Of a stretch of 64,000 nt of DNA, positions 1-10,488 are shown piece after piece. A program made the translations under genes and the position numbers. Position 1 is the first letter of the stretch. Each line of letters opens with the position of its first letter. The notes under the pieces were generated by a model. It ran no database searches. It saw only the letters and a list, made by a program, of their open reading frames with translations, and had not been told where the DNA came from. This stretch comes from Halobacillus salinus (lineage in GTDB: Bacteria > Bacillota > Bacilli > Bacillales > Halobacillaceae): the NCBI RefSeq assembly GCF_004684905.1, contig NZ_SRJC01000001.1, positions 1,612,001 through 1,676,000 on the forward strand. Reading direction: 5' to 3'.

Positions 1-1
1 T

Positions 2-175
2 GTTGAAAATATTCAGTTCACACAATCGACAACGAAGTCTGACGAAATAGGTGTGTCTGAGGACCTCCTCCCAACGCTCGTCATTAAACGAGAAGGGCGA
101 GTAGTAGAAAGTATCAGTGGAAAAAATTCGAGCGATAAAATCTTAACCCAGCTCGAAAATACGTTGTCATTTTAA
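2..175 (+). CDS. C-terminal end of a thioredoxin-like protein (5' truncated by window edge)
   Basis: Only the last 57 codons are present; the frame is open to the window edge and stops at 173-175. The visible segment LPTLVIKREGRVVESISG matches the thioredoxin-fold pattern around the cis-proline: a Pro-Thr pair, a beta strand ending in a basic-Glu-Gly turn, a second strand and a Gly, then a terminal helix. The CXXC site would lie upstream and cannot be seen. A terminator follows the stop directly. A thioredoxin-like fold is a reasonable inference; substrate and role are unknown. Confidence 0.5.
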   Translation, partial: VENIQFTQSTTKSDEIGVSEDLLPTLVIKREGRVVESISGKNSSDKILTQLENTLSF

Positions 176-203
176 ACCTAAGATTACTTCTTAGGTTTTT
201 TTA
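175..203 (+). terminator. Intrinsic terminator of the thioredoxin-like gene
   Basis: An 8-bp stem (AACCTAAG at 175-182 with CTTAGGTT at 190-197) and a 7-nt loop run into a T-tract. The stem begins within the stop codon. Confidence 0.85.
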
Positions 204-257
204 GTATCCATGGTCTTCGTACTACTTAGTGATTTCAAGATTCTTTGAGCTTCGTGA

Positions 258-291
258 AAAGTAGAAAAGGACTTGCCTGAAGCAAGTCCTT
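258..291 (-). terminator. Terminator of the 35-residue basic ORF
   Basis: A perfect 10-bp stem (267-276 with 282-291) has a 5-nt loop. Read on the minus strand it is followed by TTTTC, just downstream of the small ORF at 297-404. Confidence 0.75.
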
Positions 292-296
292 ACCAA

Positions 297-404
297 TTAT
301 TCTGTGCCTTTATTAGTCGCTTTCCCTTTTTGTTCGCCCTTTTCATGTCTCATAGCATTTAAATCTTTTTTGCTTTTATGCTTTTTATTCTTATCCTTCA
401 TCAT
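297..404 (-). CDS. Small lysine-rich protein, 35 residues, unknown
   Basis: ATG at 404 (or the adjacent one at 401) follows an AGGAGGAGG-type ribosome binding site 5-6 nt upstream, and the ORF has its own terminator, so it is probably expressed. The product starts MMKDKNKKHKSKK, is about one third Lys, has no hydrophobic segment and contains an N-A-M-R-H-E-K core. The composition resembles the very short basic proteins of the DUF3941 type in Bacillus, but that link is weak. It sits convergent to the thioredoxin-like gene and downstream of pdhD, separated from it by a terminator. Confidence 0.55.
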   Translation of the reverse strand: MMKDKNKKHKSKKDLNAMRHEKGEQKGKATNKGTE

Positions 405-454
405 AAAAACCTCCTCCTAAATATTTTCCCTCATTTTTTTAAATTCATGAGCAC

Positions 455-487
455 AAAAAAAGAGCCACCGTTATGGTGACTCTTTTT
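455..487 (-). terminator. Terminator of the pdh operon
   Basis: A near-perfect stem (456-468 with 475-487, one mismatch) is flanked by A and T runs just after the pdhD stop at 496. Confidence 0.8.
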
Positions 488-495
488 AGTATCAA

Positions 496-1905
496 TTATT
501 TTACAATGTGAATTGGCTGACCAATCGCAACTTCTGCTGCTTCCATTGTAATCTCACCTAATGTTGGGTGAGCGTGGATAGTAAGCGCTAGATCTTCAGC
601 TGTCATACCAGCTTCGATAGCAAGACCTAATTCAGCGATCATGTCACTAGCGTTCGGGCCAGCAATTTGAGCACCGATTACTAGATCATCATCTTTACGC
701 GTGATAAGTTTCAAGAACCCATCACTGTCGTTAAGAGATAACGCACGACCGTTCGCTCCGAATGGGAATTTGGAAGCTTTCACTTCGTATCCCGCATCCT
801 TCGCTTCCTGCTCGCTATAACCGACAGATGCTAATTCTGGATCAGAGAAGACAACCGCTGGAATACCAAGGTAGTCGATTTCTGTTTTCTCACCAGCAAT
901 AGCTTCCGCTGCTACTTTCGCTTCATAAGAAGCTTTGTGAGCAAGTGGTGGTCCGGCTACAATATCACCGATTGCATAGATGTTTTCGATATTTGTACGG
1001 CATTGGTTGTCGATGTTGATCAGACCTTTATCTGTAAGGTCAAGTCCCATCTCCTCAAGACCAATTTCGTCTGTGTTTGGACGACGACCGACTGTAACTA
1101 ATACGTAATCTGCATCAATGGACTTCTCTTCGCCTTTGACTTCATACTTAACCGTTACGCCGTCTTCGCGTTCTTCAACACCTTGTGCCATCGCTTCTGT
1201 TTCGATGGATACACCTTTCTTCTTAAGACGCTTCTTAACGACAGAAGACATTTGCTTCTCAAAGCCACCAAGAATATCTTTTGTACCTTCAAGGATTGTA
1301 ACTTCTGTATCGAAGTTAGCATACGCAGTACCAAGCTCGGTACCAATGTATCCGCCACCGATTACAACAAGCTTCTTCGGTACTTCTTCTAGAGAAAGTG
1401 CACCAGTAGAATCAAGGACACGATCAGAATATTTGAATGTTGGCAGTTCGATTGGACGAGAACCTGTTGCAATGATGCAATTGTTGAATGTGTAAGTTTG
1501 AGAATTCTTATCGTCCATTACACGTACAGTGTTCTTGTCCACGAAGTAAACTTCACCTTTAACGATATCTACTTTGTTACCTTTTAGAAGGCCTTCAACA
1601 CCGCCTGTAAGTTTGTTTACTACACTACCTTTCCACTCTTGGACTTTAGAAAAGTCAACAGTAGTGTTCTCAGACTTAATACCCATGTCGTCTGCGCCTT
1701 TTGCGTGTTCATAGCGGTGACCAGCTTGGATCAACGCTTTAGAAGGGACACAACCTACGTTCAGGCAGACACCGCCTAAGTTACCTTTGTCTACGATTGT
1801 TACGTTTTGACCCGTTTGAGCAGCGCGGATGGCAGCTACATAGCCACCAGGACCCGCACCGACTACTAACGTATCAAGTTCGATTGGGAAATCTCCTACT
1901 ACCAT
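496..1905 (-). CDS. pdhD: Dihydrolipoamide dehydrogenase (E3) of the pyruvate dehydrogenase complex
   Basis: This flavoprotein reoxidises the dihydrolipoyl arm of E2 with NAD+ in the cytosolic pyruvate dehydrogenase complex. The 469 residues show the FAD motif GAGPGG (16-21), the redox disulfide GGVCLNVGC with Cys47 and Cys52, an NAD-binding GGGYIG near residue 185, and the C-terminal His-Glu pair in HAHPTLGE. All catalytic residues are present. The ATG at 1905 has GGAGGCG 8 nt upstream, lying inside the last codons of pdhC, so the two genes are translationally close (3-nt gap). It is the last gene of pdhABCD and may also serve other 2-oxoacid dehydrogenases. Confidence 0.97.
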   Translation of the reverse strand: MVVGDFPIELDTLVVGAGPGGYVAAIRAAQTGQNVTIVDKGNLGGVCLNVGCVPSKALIQAGHRYEHAKGADDMGIKSENTTVDFSKVQEWKGSVVNKLTGGVEGLLKGNKVDIVKGEVYFVDKNTVRVMDDKNSQTYTFNNCIIATGSRPIELPTFKYSDRVLDSTGALSLEEVPKKLVVIGGGYIGTELGTAYANFDTEVTILEGTKDILGGFEKQMSSVVKKRLKKKGVSIETEAMAQGVEEREDGVTVKYEVKGEEKSIDADYVLVTVGRRPNTDEIGLEEMGLDLTDKGLINIDNQCRTNIENIYAIGDIVAGPPLAHKASYEAKVAAEAIAGEKTEIDYLGIPAVVFSDPELASVGYSEQEAKDAGYEVKASKFPFGANGRALSLNDSDGFLKLITRKDDDLVIGAQIAGPNASDMIAELGLAIEAGMTAEDLALTIHAHPTLGEITMEAAEVAIGQPIHIVK

Positions 1906-1908
1906 ACT

Positions 1909-3192
1909 TTACGCCTCCATCATAATAAGTTGTGGATCGTTCAGTAAACGCTTGATGTGGTTCATTGCATGCTGAGCTGTCGCACCATCGATTACACGGT
2001 GGTCGAAGCTCAAGGAAATCGCTAGTACTGGAGCGACTACGATTTCGCCGTCACGTACAACTGGCTTTTCAGCAATACGACCGATACCCAGGATTGCAAC
2101 CTCAGGGTGGTTGATTACTGGAGTGAACCATTGTCCACCAGCAGAACCGATGTTAGTAATTGTCGTGGAAGCACCTTTCATTTCATCACCAGAAAGTTTA
2201 CCGTCACGAGCTTTAACAGCTAGTTCGTTGATTTCGCTTGAGATAGAGAATACAGACTTACGATCTGCTTCTTTAACAACAGGTACAAGTAGTCCTTTAT
2301 CTGTATCTGCCGCGATACCAATATTATAATAGTGTTTTTGGATAATTTCATCCGTGCTGTCATCTACAGAAGTATTCAAGATCGGGTACTTCTTAATTGC
2401 AGATACAAGCGCTTTTACTACGTAAGGTAGATACGTCAGTTTAATGTCTTGTTCAGCAGCAACAGCTTTGAATTTCTTACGGTGAGCAACAAGCTCTGAT
2501 ACATCTACTTCGTCCATCAACGTAACGTGAGGAGCTGTATGCTTAGAGTTGACCATAGCTTTTGCGATCGCCTTACGGATACCACTCATCTTCTCACGAG
2601 TTTCTGGATACTCTTCACCTGTAGCTGGTACAGATTGTGGTTGAGATGCTTGTTCTTGAGATTCCTCTTGAGCAGGAGCTTCTTCAGCTTGTGGCTGTCC
2701 GCCGTTCATGAAGCTTTCAACGTCTTCTTTAACAATACGTCCGTTTTTGCCAGAACCTTGTACCTGACGAATGTCTACATCGTTGTCACGTGCAAACTTA
2801 CGTACAGAAGGCATCGCAATTACACGCTTGTCTTCGTCTACGTCTCCACTGTCTGTTTGTGCAGCTGGTTTTTCGTCCTGTTTAGGAGCTTCCTCTTGTT
2901 TTTCTTCTTTCGGCTCTTCCTTCTCTTCTGATCCAGAATCACCTGAGTCTTCGGAACCGTCATCAATTGTGATGATTACTGTTCCTACTGTTGTTGTTTC
3001 GCCTTCGTCAACGTGGATATCTTTAACCGTACCATCTACTTGAGAAGGAATTTCAACAACGGCTTTATCGTTTTGTACTTCGCAAAGTACGTCATCTTCT
3101 TTCACTTCGTCGCCCGGCTTGACGAACCACTTGGCAATTTCGCCTTCGTGGATACCTTCACCGATATCTGGCAGTTTAAATTCAAATGCCAT
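1909..3192 (-). CDS. pdhC: Dihydrolipoamide acetyltransferase (E2) of pyruvate dehydrogenase
   Basis: E2 is the core of the complex and moves the acetyl group from E1 to CoA. The 427 residues comprise one lipoyl domain (about 1-78, lipoylated Lys43 in NDKA), a very acidic Glu/Ser/Gly/Lys linker (about 78-120), the peripheral-subunit-binding domain (about 122-161), a second Glu/Gln/Ala-rich linker, and the catalytic domain ending in DHRVIDG with His398 and Asp402. The acidic linkers fit a salt-adapted proteome (inference). It lies between pdhB (28-nt gap) and pdhD. Confidence 0.97.
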   Translation of the reverse strand: MAFEFKLPDIGEGIHEGEIAKWFVKPGDEVKEDDVLCEVQNDKAVVEIPSQVDGTVKDIHVDEGETTTVGTVIITIDDGSEDSGDSGSEEKEEPKEEKQEEAPKQDEKPAAQTDSGDVDEDKRVIAMPSVRKFARDNDVDIRQVQGSGKNGRIVKEDVESFMNGGQPQAEEAPAQEESQEQASQPQSVPATGEEYPETREKMSGIRKAIAKAMVNSKHTAPHVTLMDEVDVSELVAHRKKFKAVAAEQDIKLTYLPYVVKALVSAIKKYPILNTSVDDSTDEIIQKHYYNIGIAADTDKGLLVPVVKEADRKSVFSISSEINELAVKARDGKLSGDEMKGASTTITNIGSAGGQWFTPVINHPEVAILGIGRIAEKPVVRDGEIVVAPVLAISLSFDHRVIDGATAQHAMNHIKRLLNDPQLIMMEA

Positions 3193-3220
3193 GGTTATGA
3201 CCTCCTATTTTTAGAGATGA

Positions 3221-4198
3221 TTAAAAGTTCATTACTGCGTTTACTTTTTCAACGATGGAGTTGTGGTTTGGCAACCATACTTCTTCCGCTTGAGTGAACG
3301 CGTAAACTGTATCTGGAGCGGCTACACGTAGTACTGGTGCTTCTAGGTGCAGGATCGCTTTCTCTTGGATTTCAGCTGCTACTGCAGATGCAATACCTGC
3401 AGACTTCTGAGCTTCTTGTACAACAACGGCACGATTCGTCTTCTTAACAGACTCTAAAATCGTTTCGTAGTCGACAGGGCTCACTGTACGAAGGTCAATA
3501 ACTTCAGCACTGATTCCTTCTTTTTCAAGCTCTTCTGCTGCTTTAAGGCTGGAGTGAACCATTGCACCATAAGCAACAAGCGTAACGTCTGTACCTTCGC
3601 GTTTTACAGTCGCTTTATCTAGTTCTACTGTGTACTCTTCTTCAGGTACTTCATCACGGAATGAGCGGTAAAGTTTCATGTGCTCAAGGAAGATAACTGG
3701 GTCGTTACTGCGGATTGAAGAAATCAACAGTCCTTTTGCATCATATGGGTTTGATGGGATTACGACACGTAGTCCTGGTTGTTGTGCCATTAGGCCTTCT
3801 AGGCTGTCTGCGTGAAGTTCAGGTGTGTGTACGCCGCCACCGAAAGGAGAACGAACTGTGATCGGCATTGGACGCGTACCACCGGAACGGTAACGGTAAC
3901 GTGCCATTTGCCCGCTGATTGCATCCATTACTTCGAAAACGAAACCGAAGAATTGGATTTCTGGTACGGGACGGAAGCCTGTAAGGGCAAGCCCGATAGA
4001 CATACCGCCGATACCGGATTCAGCTAGTGGTGTATCGAAAACACGGTCTTCGCCGAACTCTTTTTGAAGACCTTCTGTTGCACGGAAAACACCGCCGTTT
4101 TGACCGACGTCTTCACCGTATACAAGCACGTTTTCGTCATTTTTCAGTTCTGTGCGCATCGCGTCTGTGATGGCTTGAATCATTGTCATTTGTGCCAT
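3221..4198 (-). CDS. pdhB: Pyruvate dehydrogenase E1 beta subunit
   Basis: The protein pairs with PdhA to form the thiamine-diphosphate-dependent E1 that decarboxylates pyruvate. At 325 residues it has the usual E1-beta length. Visible family segments include [15 protein letters not shown] near the start, the [20 protein letters not shown] region, and [16 protein letters not shown] in the central loop. It starts 3 nt after the pdhA stop, so translation is probably coupled. Nothing unusual was seen. Confidence 0.97.
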   Translation of the reverse strand: MAQMTMIQAITDAMRTELKNDENVLVYGEDVGQNGGVFRATEGLQKEFGEDRVFDTPLAESGIGGMSIGLALTGFRPVPEIQFFGFVFEVMDAISGQMARYRYRSGGTRPMPITVRSPFGGGVHTPELHADSLEGLMAQQPGLRVVIPSNPYDAKGLLISSIRSNDPVIFLEHMKLYRSFRDEVPEEEYTVELDKATVKREGTDVTLVAYGAMVHSSLKAAEELEKEGISAEVIDLRTVSPVDYETILESVKKTNRAVVVQEAQKSAGIASAVAAEIQEKAILHLEAPVLRVAAPDTVYAFTQAEEVWLPNHNSIVEKVNAVMNF

Positions 4199-4201
4199 GA
4201 T

Positions 4202-5290
<1,089 letters not shown>

Positions 5291-5437
5291 TCACCTCTTC
5301 CTTTCTTATTTGAAAATGGATGCTGTGAGTAGCTTTCCCAATTCTTTAAAAAATCTGTACCAATTCACACTTTACGTTTTACCCCGTCCCCATCTTTGTT
5401 AATCATGGAGTTAGTTAAGACGCAAACTGTTACATTC

Positions 5438-5467
5438 CCTATAGGATATTTATTGATACAATGTAAA
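5438..5467 (-). promoter_or_regulatory. Candidate sigma-A promoter of pdhABCD
   Basis: On the minus strand TTTACA (5462-5467) is separated by 18 nt from TATAGG (5438-5443), about 150 nt upstream of the pdhA start. The -10 match is imperfect. Confidence 0.3.
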
Positions 5468-5590
5468 TCCACTTTGTAGTTTAGCTCAATTCGTCATCAT
5501 TCGTCAATCACTTTACAAAATATATTGTAGACCATTAGAGCTCTATTGATTGAGGTGTCAAAAAGTGGTGAATCTAGGGTTAGCATTCCC

Positions 5591-5623
5591 AATACTGTAT
5601 CAATCGTTTTTGATACCTGTATT
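5591..5623. promoter_or_regulatory. Extended inverted repeat in the ykyA-pdhA intergenic region
   Basis: GTATCAA (5597-5603) and TTGATAC (5610-5616) form a perfect 7-bp dyad with a 6-nt centre, flanked by AATAC (5591-5595) and GTATT (5619-5623). No T-run follows, so it looks more like an operator than a terminator. It is about 310 bp upstream of pdhA and downstream of the ykyA terminator. The rest of the 5285-5766 stretch is AT-rich and shows no ORF. Confidence 0.35.
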
Positions 5624-5719
5624 AATTTTAGTCTTTTTTTTGCAACTTATGCAACTGATTCGCTCTATAATGGTACTACGCTTTTATATAGGTAACTAAG
5701 AGTAGTGACTGACCTTTAT

Positions 5720-5754
5720 CCAAATAAAAAAACCGTCTCTACCTGAGACGGTTT
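5720..5754 (-). terminator. Terminator of ykyA
   Basis: A perfect 10-bp stem AAACCGTCTC/GAGACGGTTT (5730-5739 with 5745-5754) has a 5-nt loop and is followed on the minus strand by TTTTTTATTTG. Confidence 0.9.
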
Positions 5755-5766
5755 GATGAAACAATA

Positions 5767-6471
5767 TTACGATTCATTCGATTCGGAATCTCCGCTATTT
5801 TCTTCCTTGTTATCTTCTTCATATTCTACATCCAGATCAGAAGCCTGGTAAAATTCTTTTTTCAGGTCATTATACTCTTCTGTGTACTGATTGAATTTCT
5901 CATTAGCTTCAATGACTTTTGTGTAAGTCTGATTGATGCTGTCGATTTGCTTTTGAAGGTCTTCTTCTTTCAAGTCTTCTTTTTGCATCATCTCATATAA
6001 TTCTGTATCCAGTGTTAACGCTTCGTCGTAGCTATTATATAATTCCTGGTAGGCTTCATATCGTTCCTGCATCTTCTCATACATAGCTTCCGCTTTTTTC
6101 TTAACCTCTGTATCTTCTTCTAAGTCACCGATCAGGGGCTCGATCTTATCAAATTCTTCTTTAGCAGCTTCAATACTTTCTTTCTCTAACTCAAGCTTCT
6201 CCCGTCGATCCTCTACGAGACCTGCTGCTTCTTGAGATAACTTTTTGATTTGATCGAATTCATTCATGCTAAGTTCGATAATCTGGTTGTAAAGCTCCTG
6301 CTCTTTATTCTCTAGCTCGACTAAAGGCTGCTGCTGTTCACGGAAAGCATCCTCTAGAGTAACAGCTTTTTCTAGGTGATCATAAATTTCTTCTTGAGCA
6401 GATGGCCCTGTGCAGGCAGACAAAAGAAAAGCCGCTGCTGCAAGCAACGCCAATAGAAAACGTAAACGCAC
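5767..6471 (-). CDS. ykyA: YkyA-family cell-surface lipoprotein, coiled coil
   Basis: The 234-residue product has a type II signal peptide: a basic start MRLRF, a hydrophobic stretch and the lipobox LSAC with Cys20 as lipidation site. The rest is almost entirely Glu/Lys/Gln-rich heptad-like helix, ending in an acidic Glu/Asp/Asn/Ser tail. YkyA of B. subtilis lies at the same place beside pdhA and belongs to a family described as a putative cell-wall-binding lipoprotein. Its biochemical role is unknown. It is monocistronic here with its own terminator. Confidence 0.85.
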   Translation of the reverse strand: MRLRFLLALLAAAAFLLSACTGPSAQEEIYDHLEKAVTLEDAFREQQQPLVELENKEQELYNQIIELSMNEFDQIKKLSQEAAGLVEDRREKLELEKESIEAAKEEFDKIEPLIGDLEEDTEVKKKAEAMYEKMQERYEAYQELYNSYDEALTLDTELYEMMQKEDLKEEDLQKQIDSINQTYTKVIEANEKFNQYTEEYNDLKKEFYQASDLDVEYEEDNKEENSGDSESNES

Positions 6472-6691
6472 GAATAGTTCCCCCTTGTACTACAACTTCA
6501 TCATTGTAATCTTGTGATATGTACCATAGTATAATAAATGAAAATAAAATGAAAGTAACATTTATCGGATTTTTCCAATTACTCGTTTTATAATTCCAGT
6601 ACTGTTCAAGAGAACATTTACTCTCTCTATGGACCAGCACTTTATTTTCATCTATATTTTTACAGTGGATAACTTAGAAAGGATGTTTGGA

Positions 6692-7246
6692 ATGATTACT
6701 ATGGAAGATATTATACGAGAGGGACACCCTGCACTTAGAAAAGTCACAGAAGACGTAGAACTCCCTCCTTCTGAAAAAGACCAACAAACGTTGGAAGAAA
6801 TGCTTCAATACTTGAAGAACAGCCAAGATGAAGTAGTTTGTGACCGCTACGGCCTGCGTCCTGGTGTTGGCCTTGCAGCTCCACAAATAAATGTGAACAA
6901 ACGGATGCTGGCGGTACATTTCGTAGACCTGAAGGATAAGCTTTATTCCTATGGCTTGTTCAACCCACGTATCGTAAGCCACTCTGTAGAACGTACGTAC
7001 CTTTCTACTGGAGAGGGTTGCCTTTCCGTCGATCGAGAGGTTCCGGGTTACGTGCCACGTTATCGTCGCATAACCGTGAAAGCCACAGATCTTGAAGGGA
7101 ACGAAGTCAAACTCCGCTTAAAAGATTACGCAGCTATAGTATTCCAACATGAAATTGATCACCTGAACGGTGTTATGTTTTATGACCACATCAATCCAGA
7201 AGACCCATTCAAAGAGCCAGAGAATGCAACCCCTGCAGACCGATAA
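6692..7246 (+). CDS. def: Peptide deformylase
   Basis: The enzyme removes the N-formyl group from nascent proteins. The start at 6692 ([13 protein letters not shown]) is chosen over the longer frame from 6629 because AGAAAGG lies 9 nt upstream; the resulting 184 residues match B. subtilis DefB (YkrB), the neighbour of ykyA there. All three metal/active-site motifs are intact: GVGLAAPQ (58-65), EGCLS with Cys110, and HEIDH (153-157). The insertion between the first helix and motif 1 is typical of the Gram-positive type. It converges on the HAD gene and shares a terminator with it. Confidence 0.96.
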   Translation: MITMEDIIREGHPALRKVTEDVELPPSEKDQQTLEEMLQYLKNSQDEVVCDRYGLRPGVGLAAPQINVNKRMLAVHFVDLKDKLYSYGLFNPRIVSHSVERTYLSTGEGCLSVDREVPGYVPRYRRITVKATDLEGNEVKLRLKDYAAIVFQHEIDHLNGVMFYDHINPEDPFKEPENATPADR

Positions 7247-7269
7247 AACGGCCCAGAAAGATCTAGGAT

Positions 7270-7308
7270 AAAAAATGCCTCGACACAAAGTGTGTCGAGG
7301 CATTTTAG
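7270..7308. terminator. Bidirectional terminator between def and the HAD gene
   Basis: A perfect 15-bp stem (7272-7286 with 7292-7306) and 5-nt loop is flanked by A and T runs, so it can serve both converging genes. Confidence 0.93.
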
Positions 7309-7313
7309 TTAAA

Positions 7314-8090
7314 CTATAGAAGTCCAACTTCATATATAGCTTTTACAAGACCTCCGTTATCCACGTCGTCTGTTACATAGTCACTTACTTGCTTTGTTTC
7401 TGGTACTGCGTTGCCCATCGCAACCCCAACTCCTGCCTGTTCGATCATCTCTATGTCATTCAGGCCATCGCCAAATGCAAAGGCATCTTCAATAGTAAGA
7501 CCCGCAGCTTCTGATAATATCTTGATTCCTTCTGCTTTGGAGCCACCACTAGGCAGAACATCGCAAGAGAAGGGATGCCAACGGATATAATCAAACTCAG
7601 GGTGGTCTTTTCGGTATTCCTCGATTTCATTTCCTTCACAGAACAATAGTGACTGGAAAATTTCCCTTTTCTCATAATAAGCAGCATCTACTGAGGGATG
7701 ATCGATGTAGAGTGAACCTAGACTCTTTTGGATATGGGAGTGTTCAGGTGTCGTAGCTTTCATTCCTTCATGGTCCATAAACACCATAGGGTGGTCGTTT
7801 CCTTCAGACTGCTGATGCAAAGCTTTTAAATGGGGCGTGGAAAGAGGATTTTTATAAGCCACTTCCCCTTCAAAGACTACGTACTGCCCATTAAAACTAA
7901 CGAAGGAATCGATTCCAAGTTCCTCACGAAGCCCTTTGTACATGAATGGAGCACGCCCTGTAGCAATCGCGACGTAGACACCAGCCTCCTTAAGATCATG
8001 GATGGCCTGCTTTGTCTCTTCAGGAAGCTTTTTGTCATGATTCAACAAAGTGCCGTCTATATCGAAAAATGCGATTTTCTTTTTCATCAT
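7314..8090 (-). CDS. ykrA: Cof-type HAD-IIB phosphatase, YkrA-like
   Basis: A cytosolic HAD-superfamily hydrolase probably acting on sugar phosphates or similar small phosphates. The 258 residues begin with motif I FFDIDGTLL (Asp10 nucleophile, Asp12), have motif II in IATGRAPF, a C2-type cap in the middle, a lysine in GGSKAEGI (motif III) and FGDGLNDIEMI (motif IV). AAAGGACG precedes the first of two ATGs. Position next to def and rpoY matches ykrA of B. subtilis. The substrate cannot be told from sequence. Confidence 0.88.
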   Translation of the reverse strand: MMKKKIAFFDIDGTLLNHDKKLPEETKQAIHDLKEAGVYVAIATGRAPFMYKGLREELGIDSFVSFNGQYVVFEGEVAYKNPLSTPHLKALHQQSEGNDHPMVFMDHEGMKATTPEHSHIQKSLGSLYIDHPSVDAAYYEKREIFQSLLFCEGNEIEEYRKDHPEFDYIRWHPFSCDVLPSGGSKAEGIKILSEAAGLTIEDAFAFGDGLNDIEMIEQAGVGVAMGNAVPETKQVSDYVTDDVDNGGLVKAIYEVGLL

Positions 8091-8317
8091 TTCAACGTCC
8101 TTTCCGTTTGAATCTTCTACTGATATGTAATACTAGAAGTGGTTAGTATTTGGGTTTACTTTAGCACGACTTCTTGGGTTTGAGAAGAAAAACAGACAAT
8201 ATTCGAAATGTAAATGTTTCATTCTTTACCAAACCGTATTATACTAGTAGTAACAGGGATTGGGCGGTTTAACGTTTTTAGTGCTTTTCTTCATCTTGGA
8301 AAGGAGATGGATGCACG

Positions 8318-8389
8318 ATGATGAAGCGTCTAAGAAGGGTGCTTAGAAAACGTTGGAAAAAACTTATGGAACGTAAAACCTACGCGTAA
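8318..8389 (+). CDS. Candidate 23-residue strongly basic peptide upstream of rpoY-rnjA
   Basis: ATG-ATG at 8318 opens a frame of 23 codons ending at TAA 8387-8389. About ten of 23 residues are Arg or Lys (MMKRLRRVLRKRWKKLMERK), giving a short cationic amphipathic helix pattern. AAGGAGATGG (8301-8310) is the ribosome binding site, but spacing is long (11 nt); an ATG at 8311 is better spaced but opens only 11 codons. A TATACT box lies at about 8240 with a poor -35. A strong hairpin follows the stop at once. It may be a leader peptide, a small protein, or chance; no family was recognised. Confidence 0.4.
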   Translation: MMKRLRRVLRKRWKKLMERKTYA

Positions 8390-8390
8390 C

Positions 8391-8418
8391 TGATGGGTTG
8401 GAACTTGTTCCACCATCA
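8391..8418 (+). promoter_or_regulatory. Strong hairpin immediately after the 23-codon ORF
   Basis: TGATGG-GT-TGGAAC pairs with GTTCCA-CCATCA (12 bp with a 2-nt bulge) around a TT loop. What follows (CGTTTATTACC) is only weakly T-rich, so it is a poor classical terminator. It lies 90 nt before rpoY and could pause or stabilise the leader of rpoY-rnjA. Confidence 0.5.
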
Positions 8419-8507
8419 CGTTTATTACCAACACATCTATTAAACATGCTATGATTGATGACAGGACAAGAATGTGGAAATTATATCTAGTTAGGAGCGA
8501 TAAAGTA

Positions 8508-8717
8508 ATGATATTTAAAGTATTATATCAGGAACATAAAGAAGAAGTTCCTGTGCGTGAACGTACTCAGGCCAAGTACGTTGAAGCAGAAACAGAGAGA
8601 CAAGTACGTAAAAAATTAGCGGATAAGGGTATTAACATTGAATACATCCAGGTGTTAGATGAGGATCACTTGGCTTACGAAAAACAATCTGAAGATTATG
8701 TCGTGGAGAGCCTCTAA
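8508..8717 (+). CDS. rpoY: RNA polymerase epsilon subunit RpoY
   Basis: This is the small auxiliary RNA polymerase subunit of Firmicutes (formerly YkzG). The start at 8508 is chosen over the longer frame from 8451 because TTAGGAGCG lies 8 nt upstream and the resulting 69 residues equal the family length. The sequence [18 protein letters not shown], the central helix [16 protein letters not shown] and the ending [13 protein letters not shown] follow the family pattern. The stop is 3 nt before rnjA, the same pairing as in B. subtilis, implying one transcript. Confidence 0.93.
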   Translation: MIFKVLYQEHKEEVPVRERTQAKYVEAETERQVRKKLADKGINIEYIQVLDEDHLAYEKQSEDYVVESL

Positions 8718-8720
8718 CGG

Positions 8721-10388
8721 ATGAAGTTTGTAAAAAATGACCAAACAGCCGTTTTCGCCCTAGGCGGACTTGGTGAGATTGGTAAAAACACATACGGCGT
8801 TCAGTTCCAGGACGAAATCATCCTCATTGATGCTGGAATTAAATTCCCTGAAGACGAACTCCTAGGTATCGACTATGTCATTCCAGACTATACGTACCTT
8901 GTTCAGAATCAGGATAAAATCAAGGGACTATTCATCACCCATGGTCACGAAGACCACATTGGCGGAATCCCTTATCTATTACGTGAAGTTAATATCCCTA
9001 TATATGCTGGAAAATTAGCAGCTGGCCTAATTCGCAACAAACTGGATGAACACGGTTTATTGCGAAACACAACATTGCATACTATTGAAGAAGAAGACGT
9101 GGTTAAGTTCCGTAAGACTTCTGTGTCCTTCTTCCGTACAACACACAGTATTCCAGATTCATTCGGAATCGTTGTAAAGACCCCTCCTGGTAATGTCGTT
9201 CATACTGGAGACTTTAAATTCGATTTCACCCCTGTCGGAGAACCTGCCAATTTAGCTAAGATGGCTGAAATTGGAAAAGAAGGTGTTCTCGCCCTGTTAT
9301 CAGATAGTACGAATGCTGAAGTTCCTGGCTTCACTAAGTCAGAACGTGTGGTTGGACAAAGTATTCAAGACATCTTCACTCGCGTAGATGGTCGTTTGAT
9401 TTTTGCAACATTTGCTTCGAACATTCACCGCTTACAGCAAGTCGTAGAGGCTGCTGTGAGGAACAACCGTAAAGTAGCGGTATTCGGTCGAAGCATGGAA
9501 GCATCCATCAGCATTGGTCAGGAGCTAGGTTATATCCGTGCACCGAAAGATACCTTTATCGATGCACAGCAAATAAACCGACTTCCTGCTAATGAAGTAG
9601 CCATTCTTTGTACCGGGTCACAAGGTGAACCGATGGCGGCTCTTTCACGTATCGCTAATGGTACGCACCGTCAGATCCAAATCCAACCTGGCGACACAGT
9701 TGTGTTCTCTTCTTCCCCAATCCCTGGAAACACAATTAGTGTCAGCCGTACAATCAATAAATTGTACAGAGCGGGTGCCGATGTCATTCATGGCCCACTG
9801 AACGATATTCACACTTCCGGACACGGAAGTCGTGAGGAAATGAAACTGATGCTTCGCTTGATTCAGCCGAAGTTCTTCATGCCGATACACGGTGAATACC
9901 GTATGCAGAAAGAACACGCTAAGCTAAGCCATGATTGTGATGTTGATCCAGACAATTGCTTTATCATGGATAATGGAGATGTTTTAGCTCTAGGCAAAGA
10001 TGAAGCAATGGTTGCAGGTAAAATACCATCTGGATCTGTTTATGTTGATGGAAGCGGTATTGGCGATATCGGTAACATTGTCCTTCGTGATCGACGTATT
10101 CTTTCTGAAGAAGGTCTCGTAATTGTTGTCGTCAGCATCAACATGAAAGAATTCAGAATTGCTTCAGGTCCGGATATCATCTCACGTGGATTCGTCTACA
10201 TGAGAGAGTCCGAAGACTTGATTAAAGAAGCTCAAAAGCTTGTCAGTTCCCATGTAGAAAAAGTAATGGAACGTCGCACCACTCAGTGGTCTGAAATCAA
10301 GAATGAAATCACAGATACGATTGCTCCATTCTTGTTTGAAAAGACTAAGCGTCGTCCAATGATCCTTCCGATTATCATGGAAGTGTAA
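8721..10388 (+). CDS. rnjA: Ribonuclease J1
   Basis: RNase J1 is a 5'-3' exonuclease and endonuclease central to RNA decay and maturation. The 555 residues show the beta-lactamase metal motif HGHEDHIGG (His74, His76, Asp78, His79), a further zinc-ligand region HTGDFKFD, the beta-CASP block with [12 protein letters not shown] and [13 protein letters not shown], and [13 protein letters not shown] near residue 390. Length equals the B. subtilis enzyme. It begins 3 nt after rpoY and ends at a strong terminator. Confidence 0.97.
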   Translation: MKFVKNDQTAVFALGGLGEIGKNTYGVQFQDEIILIDAGIKFPEDELLGIDYVIPDYTYLVQNQDKIKGLFITHGHEDHIGGIPYLLREVNIPIYAGKLAAGLIRNKLDEHGLLRNTTLHTIEEEDVVKFRKTSVSFFRTTHSIPDSFGIVVKTPPGNVVHTGDFKFDFTPVGEPANLAKMAEIGKEGVLALLSDSTNAEVPGFTKSERVVGQSIQDIFTRVDGRLIFATFASNIHRLQQVVEAAVRNNRKVAVFGRSMEASISIGQELGYIRAPKDTFIDAQQINRLPANEVAILCTGSQGEPMAALSRIANGTHRQIQIQPGDTVVFSSSPIPGNTISVSRTINKLYRAGADVIHGPLNDIHTSGHGSREEMKLMLRLIQPKFFMPIHGEYRMQKEHAKLSHDCDVDPDNCFIMDNGDVLALGKDEAMVAGKIPSGSVYVDGSGIGDIGNIVLRDRRILSEEGLVIVVVSINMKEFRIASGPDIISRGFVYMRESEDLIKEAQKLVSSHVEKVMERRTTQWSEIKNEITDTIAPFLFEKTKRRPMILPIIMEV

Positions 10389-10396
10389 AGCATGAA

Positions 10397-10433
10397 CAAG
10401 CCCCCGTTGAATATTCAGCGGGGGCTTGCTTTG
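10397..10433 (+). terminator. Terminator of rpoY-rnjA
   Basis: A GC-rich stem CAAGCCCCCG.../...CGGGGGCTTG (10397-10428) with a TTGA/TCAG extension and 4-nt loop is followed by CTTTG. Confidence 0.88.
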
Positions 10434-10449
10434 TTATCACGTATTATTT

Positions 10450-10482
10450 CAAAAATAGTCCTGCTGTTAGACCAGCAGGACT
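10450..10482 (-). terminator. Terminator of the pyruvate oxidase gene
   Basis: A perfect 10-bp stem AGTCCTGCTG/CAGCAGGACT (10457-10466 with 10473-10482) is followed on the minus strand by ATTTTTG. Confidence 0.88.
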
Positions 10483-10488
10483 TAATAG

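Noticed and set aside
2527-2931. Plus-strand 134-codon ORF opposite pdhC
   Set aside because: Antisense to the Glu/Gln-rich pdhC linkers; Ser/Phe/Leu-rich composition is the expected shadow.
6380-6640. Minus-strand 86-codon ORF at the start of ykyA
   Set aside because: Overlaps ykyA in another frame and the ykyA-def intergenic region; no SD and no known motif.
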